64,000 nucleotides of DNA from Pseudomonas sp. ERMR1:02. Lineage in GTDB: Bacteria > Pseudomonadota > Gammaproteobacteria > Pseudomonadales > Pseudomonadaceae. Below are positions 7,694 through 17,284 of this stretch, in pieces. A model generated the notes under the pieces. It ran no database searches. It worked only from the letters and a program-made list of their open reading frames with translations, and was not told the origin of the DNA. The translations under genes and the position numbers were made by a program. How positions within the stretch are numbered: position 1 is the first letter of the stretch; every line of letters starts with the position of its first letter. The stretch covers positions 1 through 64,000 of the forward strand of contig NZ_NKJI01000028.1 in NCBI RefSeq assembly GCF_002277815.1, in the 5' to 3' direction.

Positions 7694-10600
7694 TCAAGCA
7701 GGTGCCGCGCTGCCGTCGTAGGTGTAAACGCGGGCATCGTAGGGCATACCCTTCATTGCCACGTTGCCGTTGGATGGAGATGAGCTATTGACCAAAACTG
7801 GATAAGCCCACTTGCTCACCGGCCCGACCAGCAACTGAGGCAGCTCCAAGGTCATGCTGGTGTCCGGCGCGAAGTCGAGATCGGCGATCTGCAGGTGGTA
7901 TTCGTCAACCGCGATGACTGGGAACGGGCCAGAGAGAGAACCATCAGGACGACTAATGCCGACCCGGTACGCCTCGGGTGCCGACCAGTCGATCGGCTCG
8001 GATGACTCCAGCAGGAAGCCGCCGGTAACCGCCTGCACGCTGAGCAGTAAAGCGCTTTGGCAGAGGCCCGGAGTATCGCTGGCGACGGCGCAGAAGCTCA
8101 GGTAGCCCGAATTCATGCCGGCCAGCTCGGTTTCCCATGTGTAGGTGTCCTGGCGAAACAGCTGATGCCCGCGACGACGCATACCGAACTGGTACGCACG
8201 GTTACGATCACCTACCCCGGGCAGTTTGATTTTCTCGACCTTCAGTCCAGCATCTCCCGGCCAGCGACATGGCACCGTTCCCATGCCCACGTCAGGTTCG
8301 AGTAATACTCAACGTCGACCCCGTCGAAGTCGTTGATCGATGGCAACGGACCGTCGATCTTCAGGGGCTTGGTCATGTTCTGCGGTGAGTAGGTCTGCGT
8401 CTTCGGCCCGTAGGTGATATCGAATGCCGCGCGCGGTTCGTCACGCACTAGGCTGACCAAGCCGTTTTTGATGGTCAGCTCGGCATAGCCGCACGCCAGC
8501 GCGTCGTTGATCCGATCCTTGGCGGTGCTGGTGTCGTCGATCACCTCGTCGTAATACTGGCCGGCAGCCTCGAATACCGTGTGCAAGCGATCCCACTCGG
8601 GCAGGTCGATATCGGCGTCGGTGTATCCGAGCGACTTCAGCACGTTCAGGCACCAGGGCACAATGCCGCGCGTGGGTTGCGGCGCAGTCCAGGCACCACC
8701 GGTGTAGACCGGCAGAATCCGGGTGCCGATCAGATTGGCCTGACTTTCTGACTGAGCCGACAGGCGATCACCGCCGCGGATCTGCATCGCCATCACGGTC
8801 ATGCCAGGGTAAGTGGTCGGTCGGATCTGACGCAGGCTGCGCAGGCTGTACCAGCTGATATCGTCCTGCTTTTCCGAGTCGATGTTGCCGGGTTGGCTGA
8901 CGAAACGTTTCTTGATTCGTGCTTCTGGTCGCATCGGGTAAGGCAGGGTCGCTCGGTAGGTAACCCCTTGCGCGTCCCGCGTGCCGCCCCAGTGCTCCTT
9001 GTCGAGCACCGTCCATGCCCCGGCCGCATCCATGTCCCTGTACTCGAAGGTGTGAAACGAGCGGATCTCATAAATCTGCCCTTCACGACCGATGCCGCAC
9101 AGACCATTGGCGTGAAACACAGTCCATTCAAGCTCTGTGACCAGCTCGCCCTTGGGTGCGCAGCCAAACGGCCCGCGATAACCGCCCGCAAGATTCGACG
9201 GGTCAAGGGTGATCAGGCCGTTTACCGTCTGCATCAAATCAAACCCTGGCCATGCAGTATCAGTCGATCCGCTTGATGTTAGGCGCTCGACCGTAATGAG
9301 CGATGCGCTGAAGGCCGTGATGCGATAGCGAAGCCCGCGCGGCCCGATGGTTACCAAGCCAACCCCAAGAGAAAGACCAACTGCAGGCTGTCCTCCGTCA
9401 TAGTTCAGGGTCATTTCTGCCGACTGCTCAGGCGTGCCCGAGGTAGCTGCCGTGCCGGTGGTATTGATCGGGCTGGAGCCGAGCACGTCAGCGCCGCCGG
9501 ACGAGACCAGGGCCCGCCCGTTGTTGGCTCCTGTTTGCGTCAGCAGGACTTTGCCCGCCGAGGCGCTGGCTACGAACGGGGCGCCACCCTTGGCCGTGTT
9601 GATTGTAGAGACCAGCCCAGCCAGATCGGTCGTTGCCGTATTCAGCGCGACAGAATATGGGGTAGAGCCCAGCGAGACAGTGAAGGTCAGCGGCGTCACG
9701 TTGTAGTCGTAGCGCACCGGAATGCTTGAGCCGAGAATCGTCGAAGGCGTGCCGGCTGACGGCGGAACTGGGGCGACATACGGGTGTACGAACTAACCGA
9801 ATACAACCCCGAGTTCGCGCCTTGAACCTCAATCAGCATGGCCGGAACTGGATTTAGCATCGACAGCGGCCCGCGAACTATGTCACGCCCAGCTCCCCCG
9901 TCCACGACGGTGTACTCGTATGGCGCCAATACGCGAATGATCAAGCCTGTTTGCCAGTCACTCGGAAAGGTGCCAGCCCCAAGAGGAATAGATATTGAAT
10001 TCCCGCTGAACTGGTAAGCCGACGCGACCGCAGTCTGTGTCAGCGCGGTAGCTACGGTCATTTCCAAGCCGGCCGAACCGCTGGAACTGGCGCCGACCTC
10101 CTTGACGTTATACCAAAGCATAGAAGCGGTATTGCCTGACACATCAGCACCAGGCGGGTAGATATTGCAGATGGCGTCAGAGCCCAGCGAGATAATCGGA
10201 GTTTCGCCGACCTTGATGTCGCTGGTGGCGACCTGCACGCTGCCGGCCGAGACGTAGAGCAGCATTTCAGTCCACTGCTCACGCGGGGCTGCAAACCAGG
10301 TGCGCGGCTCAGCCAGATAAGCCGGGAACAGCTTTTGACGGCCTGCCAGGTTGCGCACCGGGTCGCCCAGCTTGACCTTGTTGCCCTTGGCGCTCGCCTC
10401 GTCGATCGGATCGCCCTGCGCGGTGGTGCCAGTCGATGGCATGCCCGCATTTTCGGCATCAGCATCTTGCCAACGGCCTTCACACCTTTGAACAGCAAGG
10501 CGGTGATAGTGAACGGGTCGGTGCCTTCGGCTCGCGCCAGATCTGGACGTTGTCCGACGGCTTGAATTTGACCTTGTGCCAGAGCGTAGGACAGATCATT

Positions 10601-10755
10601 TCATCGTTGATCACCACACTGATCGGCTGCACCGGAGCACGCTGGTAAGCCGACGTCTGCTGCTGCACCCAGGCTTCGATCGTCATCCGCTCGCGGGTGC
10701 TGAAGGTGGCCAGTGGTGCCGTGTTGGCCAGCTTGTTCGGGAAGAATTCGATCAT
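7694..10755 (-). CDS. J-like central tail tip (host specificity) protein, multiply frameshifted
   Basis: The ATG at 10755 overlaps the stop of the NlpC/P60 gene. Four frame breaks, near 10523, 10444, 9781 and 8255, are each repaired by one added base and yield about 1020 residues ending at 7694. The N-terminus (MIEFFPNKLANTAPLATFST) and the following IEAW and PISVVINDEMI look like the hub of lambda J-type proteins. Middle segments are beta-rich and the later part has the KVEKI...RNRAYQFGMRRRGHQ helix typical of these proteins. It is the baseplate hub contacting the host surface. Four breaks in one gene could mean real decay, but essential host genes show the same defect. Confidence 0.7.
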
Positions 10756-11135
10756 CGGTAATACACCACTCGTTGATAGCACGACTCGAAGTCGCGTACT
10801 GGTCGAATGCGCGGCCCACCCGGATTGGTGTCGAGCACCTTCATCTGGCCATCCAGATGCACGACCACGCCGACGTGCTCCAGATAGTCACCGGCAAAGG
10901 CAGCCGCTATGACCCCAGGCTCTGGCGCGCACTCTTCCATGGAAGTCTTGATCTCCCAGTAGGCCCGGGTGTTTGCGCGTAGCCTGCCCCGCCCCACGCC
11001 ACCCAGCGATGGCAGCAGCGGCAGGTCGAATACTTCATGCCGAACAGCAATGACCAGCCCATAACAGTCGAAGGCCAGCGGGCCGCGCGCGCCGTCCTTA
11101 TAGGGGGCTGACAGGTACTTGCTGATAGGGCTCAT
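10752..11135 (-). CDS. NlpC/P60-type tail assembly peptidase (lambda K-like)
   Basis: The product is 127 residues from the ATG at 11135; an upstream ATG would add seven unlikely residues. The catalytic Cys lies in FDCYGLV near residue 25 and the His in LEHVGVVVH near residue 85, the order expected for C40 peptidases. In siphophages these act during tail tip assembly or cell wall passage. The gene overlaps the stop of the upstream DUF1833 gene region and the start of the J-like gene (ATGA overlap), a translationally coupled tail-tip cassette. Confidence 0.8.
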   Translation of the reverse strand: MSPISKYLSAPYKDGARGPLAFDCYGLVIAVRHEVFDLPLLPSLGGVGRGRLRANTRAYWEIKTSMEECAPEPGVIAAAFAGDYLEHVGVVVHLDGQMKVLDTNPGGPRIRPVRDFESCYQRVVYYR

Positions 11136-11611
11136 ATGTAGAGAAGTCCGGGGCAACGCTTGGGATCAGTTGCTCGCGCGGGTGCGCAGTGCCGAGCAGG
11201 TCGAACAGACCGCAAGTCAGGGTGGCGGTGACCGATTCGTACTGCCGGTTCAACAACGACATGCGATAGCGCTCAGCCGGGTAGGTCAGGTTGTCTTGCA
11301 GATAGCGGCGAAAAGTCAGGGCAATCCTGGCGTTCGCTGCCTTGGCTTTTCGATCTGGAGCTGTACCGCCCGGACGTGTTGTCCAGGGCGAGAATCAGGT
11401 TTTGGAATCCGCTGTTGTCCTGATTGGGCAGAGCGTGCTCCAAGGCCATGGCGGAGAACACGAGTACCCGAGAATCCTCGGTACCGCAGACGCGATCCTC
11501 ATATCCGTCGCAGACCAGGATCGGGGTCGACCAGACAGGACAGGTCGCCTCGATGGTGTTGATCGGCAGCAGCCCACCCGAGGCGTAGCAGACATTTATT
11601 GGATTACTCAT
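11098..11611 (-). CDS. DUF1833-type tail protein, frameshifted in this sequence
   Basis: The ATG at 11611 opens a frame (PINVCYASGGLLPINTIE) that breaks near 11368 and again near 11345. One base added at each gives a 171-residue protein ending at TAA 11098-11100, with RRYLQDNLTYPAERYRM and a C-terminal LTCGLFDLLG. This pattern is recalled from DUF1833, a minor tail protein placed between tape measure and NlpC genes in HK97-like phages. It overlaps the NlpC/P60 start by 38 bases. Confidence 0.65.
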
Positions 11612-11642
11612 CTGCTGCTCCAGATATCAATATGCTGCGCAT

Positions 11643-14044
11643 TCAAGCGCCTTGAGACTTCAGGCCGTACTTGGCCTGGTTGACGTCGTGGATATCTCCC
11701 TCGCCGCGAATGTTGGCTACGTAGATGTCGATGACGTCCTGCTCGGAGAGTTGCCGACGATTGACCTGGCCCGCGCGACTGGCGTCCTCGAACAGGTTAA
11801 TGACGGGGCCGCTGTCGAGTTGTTGTTGCTGCGCCCCTTGCTCACCTGCTCGAGCGTCCGGTCTAGCTTGGCGCTGGTTCCTGCGGTGGTTACCCGCTCA
11901 CCTTTCTGCAAAAGCCAAGTGCCCGTTTCAGGTACCGAGTCAATGCCGTCGTGCGCCATACCCGCGACAGAACTGATCGTGCTCATGAAGCTGCCGGCGG
12001 ATCCCAGAGCTGAAGCTGCGGCGGCAGGTGCCGCGAAAGGCCCGACTATGGGAATGGCTGCTGTTGATGTGAAGGCGTTCAATGCGGCCATCGCCACTTG
12101 AGCCGTACCCCACTGGATGAGCATTCGCAGAGCGCTCTCAGCGAACATCGATGCCATGTCCGAGAATGAAAGCTTTCCGGTCGTAACGAAGTTGTACAGC
12201 GAGTCATTCATCCCGGCGAAAGCATCGGAAAACATGTCCTTGGTCTGGCCGGAGATATCCCGACTCTGATCCAGGTAGTTGTTCCAGGCATCACCCACAC
12301 CATCCAGCCAATTGCTCTGGGCAGCGTCCAACTGGTTGTAATAGTCCTGCTGAATCACCATCCGCTCAGCCAAGGCCTCGCTGAGCATCTGGGTTTCTGT
12401 GTCGTAAAGCTCTTTGCTGATATCGCCGCTGTTATATTGCTGCTGCAATTCAGCCATCTGCTGATTGAAGTCTTGCTGAATCTGCAGATCTTGCTGCAAG
12501 CGCTCGCGAGCTTTATCACCCAGCCCGGCGCCAGCCAACTCCATGCCAAAGCCTTCGCGTGCAGTCTGGTTCGACGTATTCAACGTGGCCGCGTATGCCG
12601 CCGACTTAGCTGCATCTTCATTGGCGAGCTTGAGTTTTTGGAGACGATCCAGCTCTTCCGCCAGCCCCTTCAACCGCTCCTGCTGCAGCGTATTGATCCC
12701 GACCAACTTGCCAGACTCAATTTCAAACTGAAGCTTCGCGACCTCCGATGCGTTTTTCCGTTTATCCACCTCGGTGTTGATGAGAGCGATTTGTCGCTCA
12801 TAACCCTCCTCTGATGAATCGAATGCTGCCTGGATCTTCTTTTGCGCGGCTTCGGCAGCTTTGGCGGCGGCCTGCATTTCAGCAGTAGGAGCTTTGAACG
12901 TGCCCGGTTTTACCGGCTCGCTGACTTTATTCAGCGCCTCAGATATCGCCTTCAGGTGGCCGCTGGCCTGTCCATTCGACCCGGCATCATCGATGCGCTT
13001 CCAGAGGTCGTTGTATTTTTTGTCCAGCCCATCCAGATCGTCACCGACGATCAAGGCGGTGCGCGATGAGTTTTCTCCTATCTTCTGAATCGCATCGATT
13101 GGACTGGATAAGTCCACGCCATCAAACGCAGACGTCACGATTGCAACCACACCAGCAATCGACTTGCCCACCAACTCGAAGGCGTAGGAAATCCCGACAG
13201 CTGTTTTTGCCGCAAGCTTAAGAACGGTGTTGAGACCATCGGACAGCAATGAAACAGAAGCGGTGTCCTGGCTCAGGTCGAAAAGAATGTCGGCATAGTC
13301 ACTCAGCGCCGGCATCAGCGATGCTGCTACTTGATTCTTGATGCCGGTGAGAGACTGCTCAGCGAGCCATCCGGCAGCAGCCAGGCCCTGAGTAGCCTTG
13401 ATGGTTTTCTCATCCATGATCGCGCCGGCTTGCTGCGCGGTATCACCTAAAATTTTGAAGGCGTCACCGTTGTCCCGCAGCAGGGGCAGCAGCAGTGTCG
13501 CGTCGTTTGCCAACGCCTCCATCTGTTGCGTCATCTCAGCTTGGCTGAGCCCTGCCTTTTGCAGGCTGCTCGTGAATAGCTGCAATGCCTGGGGGCCAGA
13601 GAGATTGCGAAACTGCTCAGCGGTCACGCCCACTTGTGGCGCGATCGTTTTGAAGAAGTCCTGCAGCTCGCCCCCGCCGTTGAGCAGAAAGTCGCCGACC
13701 TTGTCGTTCACATCCTTGAAGATATCCGCGAGCTTATCTTGCTCGATGCCGACGGTTTTGGCGCCAATGGCGAACTTCTGAAATTCGGTTGTTCCGGTTC
13801 CGGCAAGACCTGCAAGACGCGTGATTTCGCTTGCCGCCTGGACAGTCGAAACAGTGAACGCTGCAAGCGCCACTGCGCCGGCGGCAAAACCGGCACCGAT
13901 TGCGATGCCGGCGGCCTGGGCATTTTTCTCGACGGTCTTGCGCCATTTTTCCGAACTACGTTCGGCCTGACCCATGCCGGAAACAAAACCGCCTACCTTG
14001 GCGATGAGGTCAAGCGTAAGGGTGCCGAGGGATCGTGATGCCAT
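11643..14044 (-). CDS. tail tape measure protein (lambda H-like)
   Basis: The ATG at 14044 opens a long frame that breaks at the C-run near 11804; one base added extends it to TGA 11643-11645, giving about 800 residues. It has an N-terminal helical start (LGTLTLDLIAKVGGFVSGM), Ala/Gly-rich membrane-like stretches at about 45-70 and 645-690, and a long Gln/Glu-rich coiled coil at about 395-570. The C-terminal part (DMFSDAFAGMNDSLYNFVTTGKL) is typical of lambda-type tape measures. The repaired tail ends with a short DVIDIYVANIRG segment. It sets tail length and helps DNA entry. Confidence 0.88.
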
Positions 14045-14086
14045 TGCATGGCTCCAGAGCTTCCCGCGAATGCGGGGATATAGTCG

Positions 14087-14775
14087 CTACGCCCAGGACT
14101 CCATTGCCTGTTCAAGTGTGATCGGCTTCTGGGAATCGTGGGGCATGAAGTCAAAAATGCTGAATGGCTCTGGGCGCTTTTTCGGATCGCGGTCTTTGTT
14201 CGCCAAGATGGAGGCCAAAAGAGCGAACCCACGCTCTACCCGCATGCCCACATGCAGCGAACCGCGCAGCTCCCTGAACTTCGCCCATGAACGAAACTCG
14301 CGTAGGCTTAGCCTTTCCTTGGCCTCCGCGATGGTTTGGCCACCGATCCCGCAGAGGACGAGCTCGTGCCAGAACTCTTCGAGGTCGGTGAGCTCGTCGT
14401 CTTTCCCAGGTTGTTCACCTCATGAATAACGGCCAACAACGAAACAGTCAGCCCGCCATCAAGCGCGCCCAAGCGCTTGGTGCTTTCCGGATCTTTGGCG
14501 AGCTCAGCAGGGTCCAGTGGGCCATGAACGATGTCAGCCACGGTGAATACCGGGTTTCCATCTTCATCGCAGATGCTCGCCGCGATGCGCCCTGCCACGC
14601 TGTCCTGTTTGCCGTTGATCGCAAGCACATCACTGACTGCGGCCTGGTATCCCAATGGGCGGACAAATACCGTCGCAGTGAATTCGTTTTTGCCTTGTTT
14701 CCAGGAAATCGACTTTTCCACCGGGCGCCCTGTGAAGGCACCGGCCTGTTTAAGGTTTTCAATGCTGAGTTTCAT
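14087..14775 (-). CDS. tail assembly chaperone GT fusion by -1 frameshift
   Basis: This is the long product made when ribosomes slip one base back at 14401-14407. The T-like part reads DDELTDLEEFWHELVLCGIG and continues about 105 codons to TAG 14087-14089. It is a well-formed frame rich in charged residues that would otherwise have no start. In lambda the G and GT proteins coat the tape measure during tail assembly and are absent from the virion. Order tail tube, G/GT, tape measure is conserved here. Confidence 0.78.
14308..14775 (-). CDS. tail assembly chaperone G-like (unshifted product)
   Basis: The product is 155 residues. The N-terminal domain (KLSIENLKQAGAFTGRPVEK, then FTATVFVRPLGYQAAVSDVL) is compact and resembles phage tail assembly chaperones upstream of tape measures. 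After the slippery heptamer the zero frame becomes a low-complexity Ser/Thr tail of 30 residues, as expected for unshifted G-type proteins. It starts 10 bp after the tail tube gene. Confidence 0.78.
   Translation of the reverse strand: MKLSIENLKQAGAFTGRPVEKSISWKQGKNEFTATVFVRPLGYQAAVSDVLAINGKQDSVAGRIAASICDEDGNPVFTVADIVHGPLDPAELAKDPESTKRLGALDGGLTVSLLAVIHEVNNLGKTTSSPTSKSSGTSSSSAGSVAKPSRRPRKG
14401..14407 (-). promoter_or_regulatory. programmed -1 ribosomal frameshift site GGGAAAG
   Basis: On the minus strand the zero-frame codons CTG-GGA-AAG form the heptamer G-GGA-AAG, the same heptamer used by lambda G/T. Slipping back one base gives GGG-AAA and enters the T frame exactly where the G frame loses its character. 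Confidence 0.82.
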
Positions 14776-14785
14776 GTCTTAAACC

Positions 14786-15277
14786 TTAAGTTGATTTGCG
14801 GATCCAGGCGGAACCGCCGGAGCGCTGAATGGTGGCAGCTGTGGTGACCACAGTATTGGCGGCAAAGTCGAACGGAAAGTCGCTGACATAGCCGTCGAAG
14901 AGGAACCAGGTGCGGGTCGTTGGAAGAACGAAATCATCCCCAGCGACGTTCAGCGTCGGAGGCGCAATACCATCAGACCAGCCGACTACCCAACTCACAT
15001 TGCCGATGTCGTCGTCTTCCGACAGCTGATGCAGGCGTACGTGAGAAGCGTTGCGCGGATCGGCGTTCAACGTCAGGGTTGCTTGGCCCGGAGTACGCAA
15101 GCCGCGCAGGTACTTGCGAACCTTGTCGCTGAGACAGGTATCTTCGATCTGGTCAGCAGGGTTACCACCCGGGCTGAACGCCGTCGCGCACTGAATCTCG
15201 ATCACTTCGAGAGTGGACGGATCAGCAACAGTTGGCACCAGCGCATAAATTTGCGTGCCTTGGGTCAAAATCGACAT
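14786..15277 (-). CDS. major tail tube protein
   Basis: The product is 163 residues from the ATG at 15277, which follows GGAGAAAGCC; an in-frame upstream ATG lies inside a terminator and is rejected. It is beta-rich with TQGTQIYALVP at the N-terminus, a charged middle (DTCLSDKVRKYLRGLRTPG) and a C-terminal FLFDGYVSDFPFDFAANTVV hairpin, as in lambda V-type tail tube proteins. It precedes the G/GT chaperone genes and follows the tail terminator. Confidence 0.85.
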   Translation of the reverse strand: MSILTQGTQIYALVPTVADPSTLEVIEIQCATAFSPGGNPADQIEDTCLSDKVRKYLRGLRTPGQATLTLNADPRNASHVRLHQLSEDDDIGNVSWVVGWSDGIAPPTLNVAGDDFVLPTTRTWFLFDGYVSDFPFDFAANTVVTTAATIQRSGGSAWIRKST

Positions 15278-15300
15278 GGCTTTCTCCAAATGTCGGGCAT

Positions 15301-15323
15301 AAAAAAACCCGCACATGGCGGGC
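15301..15323 (-). terminator. rho-independent terminator upstream of the tail tube gene
   Basis: The minus strand reads CCCGCC-ATGT-GCGGG followed by seven T. It lies between two essential morphogenesis genes, so late transcription must read through it or a promoter must lie downstream. Confidence 0.75.
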
Positions 15324-15340
15324 CTGGGATGGGGATTGAT

Positions 15341-15709
15341 CTATCTGGGTACAAGCCAGTCGATGTCGAAGCTCGACCAGTAAAGCTTTGTCGCCGTGTC
15401 TTTGCTCTCGCCGCCCCAGCGGACGACGTAGGCCTTCAGTTCAATGGCGCGGGCTATGGCGTCGGTGACGGACCGGGCAGAGGTTGCGGTAACGGCATAC
15501 ACGTCGACCTGCAAAGTGAATCCGTCGATGTCAGCGCGCCCTGCTAGGTAGTTTTCCGGGCTGCCAGTGATCAGTTGCCAAACAGCATACGGCTTGGCCA
15601 CACCCTCTGGCGCCTCGCCGAATGGATACAGACGGTGAGGTGTAACCCCGAGCAGCGCCTGGGTGCCTGCATCTGCTGCACACACAGCGAAGATTGGTGC
15701 TGCTGGCAT
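15341..15709 (-). CDS. DUF3168-type tail terminator (lambda U-like)
   Basis: The product is 122 residues, with an N-terminal AAPIFAVCAADAGTQALLGV, a PYAVWQLITGSPENYL strand region and a TLQVDVYAVTATSARSVTDA helix, the layout of DUF3168 proteins that cap the tail tube. The start ATG overlaps the stop of the HK97 gp10 gene by one base, indicating coupling. Confidence 0.8.
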   Translation of the reverse strand: MPAAPIFAVCAADAGTQALLGVTPHRLYPFGEAPEGVAKPYAVWQLITGSPENYLAGRADIDGFTLQVDVYAVTATSARSVTDAIARAIELKAYVVRWGGESKDTATKLYWSSFDIDWLVPR

Positions 15710-16194
15710 CAGCTTCTCCCTGCAGCCTTGGCCGCGCGTTTAATCGCACGATCAATGGCTTTTTCATATTCAGTAGTGAAAGTGTCTATCACCTCGCTGA
15801 TGTTGTCGGCCAGCGCTCTTCGCGCGAAGGGCTGTGCGCGCATGTTTGCTGTGCCGAACTCAATCAAACGCCAGTGTGGCGTCGGCGAGTTGGCCGATGT
15901 GTCACCGCCGTTTTTCAGCACAGCGCCATGCTGAACGCCAATCCTGAAACCGAGATCGCCCGCTGATTTGAACAGCCGGCCATTCCACCGCAATGCGACG
16001 TTGTCCGCGATAGATCGACCCGTTACAGGATCATCGATGTTCCGGGCGCCCTCTTTCATCTTGCCGGCAACCACCTGTGCTGCCTTGCGCAGTGCCGACC
16101 TGCCTCCCTTGCGCTTCAGGTCGTAACTAATAGCTTCGAGTTTTCCGATCAACGAATCCATGCCGACCAGGCTGAACTCGATGTTGTCAGCCAT
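15709..16194 (-). CDS. HK97 gp10-family head-tail protein
   Basis: The product is 161 residues: an N-terminal MDSLIGKLEAI, a basic KGGRSALRKAAQVVAGKMK helix, then HWRLIEFGTANMRAQPFARRAL, the hallmark of gp10/lambda Z-like proteins that complete the head-tail joint. It overlaps the head closure gene by 8 bp. Confidence 0.85.
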   Translation of the reverse strand: MADNIEFSLVGMDSLIGKLEAISYDLKRKGGRSALRKAAQVVAGKMKEGARNIDDPVTGRSIADNVALRWNGRLFKSAGDLGFRIGVQHGAVLKNGGDTSANSPTPHWRLIEFGTANMRAQPFARRALADNISEVIDTFTTEYEKAIDRAIKRAAKAAGRS

Positions 16195-16525
16195 CGTTCA
16201 CCCCCTTCGCCACCAGAATGGTGATGTACTCAAGGCCCGACTCCGGGTCAGGCAGGGGCTGGCCTTGGATTTCGTAAATGTCGCCGCGATGAAGGATTCG
16301 CATCGTAGACAAAACTCCGGCGCGGTACCGGATCACTACGCGACCTGAAGCCTCAGACTGGCCCGCCTGAGCCGCAATCAAATCACGTGCGCTCAGCGGT
16401 TCAACGGAGGCCGGCACTTTCTCCCAGACGGTCTCCCATCCCGGCAGCATCTCGCCGGTACCGGGATCTTGAACCAGCCCAGGTGATTGAAAGGTGATCC
16501 GGTGACGCAATCGGCCGGCGCGCAT
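16187..16525 (-). CDS. head closure protein (SPP1 gp16-like)
   Basis: The product is 112 residues beginning RAGRLRHRITFQSP, the standard opening of the family that seals the packaged head, followed by beta strands around WETVWEKVPASVEPLSARD and a terminal LEYITILVAKG. It overlaps the connector gene at its start (stop and ATG share a base). Confidence 0.85.
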   Translation of the reverse strand: MRAGRLRHRITFQSPGLVQDPGTGEMLPGWETVWEKVPASVEPLSARDLIAAQAGQSEASGRVVIRYRAGVLSTMRILHRGDIYEIQGQPLPDPESGLEYITILVAKGVNDG

Positions 16526-17001
16526 CAGGCACCCATCCCGACGCGATCTGGCGTCAGCAGAGCCTTGGAGGCTTGCGGCAATTCCGTAGCAATGGTGCCC
16601 GTGACGACCTCTTCCCGGTTGGCGAATAGGTGACCAAGCTTCAACAGGCAGGCAGATTGAATACTGGGCTTGATGACCATCCCCCGTGCTACTCGGGTGG
16701 CCGCATCCAACGCCTGGGAGAGCGAGAAATTCGCATCAGCCATCGCTTCACACCGCAATAACTGATCATCAATCAAAGCGGCATCGGCCATGGCCACATC
16801 ATATTGCTGACGTGCCACGCTTCGCACATCTGGCACCTGCATGCGGGCAGCATCAAGAGCGGCCTGATCAGCAAAGAACGAGCGCTGGAGATATGCCATT
16901 GCGGCACTCTCGGCACCGTCCAGTTGCGACTGAACGAGATCCTGATCTTCTGGTTCTGCCAGAAGGTGCTTCATCGCCAGTTCGATGCTGATCACGCTCA
17001 T
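16525..17001 (-). CDS. head-tail connector (gp6-like)
   Basis: The product is 158 residues, starting ISIELAMKHLLAEPEDQDLV with the helical DxxLVxxxLDGAESAAMAYLQR pattern of HK97 gp6-type connectors. A helical middle of about 70 residues is longer than in the shortest members, and the C-terminus has PSIQSACLLKLGHLFANREEV, a typical closing helix. It is probably the ring attaching to the portal. Confidence 0.8.
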   Translation of the reverse strand: MSVISIELAMKHLLAEPEDQDLVQSQLDGAESAAMAYLQRSFFADQAALDAARMQVPDVRSVARQQYDVAMADAALIDDQLLRCEAMADANFSLSQALDAATRVARGMVIKPSIQSACLLKLGHLFANREEVVTGTIATELPQASKALLTPDRVGMGA

Positions 17002-17003
17002 GA

Positions 17004-17231
17004 TTACTCGGCCTTTTTCTTAGTGCTGGGCTTGGGTGCCGACTTGTTTTCTGGATCCGGAGCCGATTTGTTTTCGGGAGACTCTGCGGCTTTGACGGTG
17101 TAGTCCTCGACCAGCCCATTGCGAAGCAACTCGCGAGCGTCCAATTCCGAGGCTTCAATATCCGATCGCGGCGGAGCATAAGCACCGCGCCACTCGAAGC
17201 CCTTGATGGTTTTCAGTTTGATGTCGGTCAT
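17004..17231 (-). CDS. small hypothetical protein of the head operon
   Basis: The product is 75 residues. The N-terminal half is ordered (DIKLKTIKGFEWRGAYAPPRSDIEAS), and the C-terminus is disordered and Lys/Pro/Ser-rich with a PENKSAP repeat present twice. It lies between capsid and connector genes, where head accessory proteins are usual. No family is recognised. Confidence 0.65.
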   Translation of the reverse strand: MTDIKLKTIKGFEWRGAYAPPRSDIEASELDARELLRNGLVEDYTVKAAESPENKSAPDPENKSAPKPSTKKKAE

Positions 17232-17241
17232 CAGATCAATA

Positions 17242-17259
17242 AGCCCGGTTACCCGGGCT
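17242..17259 (-). terminator. hairpin downstream of the capsid gene
   Basis: AGCCCGGGTAACCGGGCT is a strong inverted repeat after the capsid stop, but the following T-run is poor. It may limit transcription or stabilise capsid mRNA. Confidence 0.35.
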
Positions 17260-17284
17260 CTCCTTCAGCAAGTGCCCATGGGCC

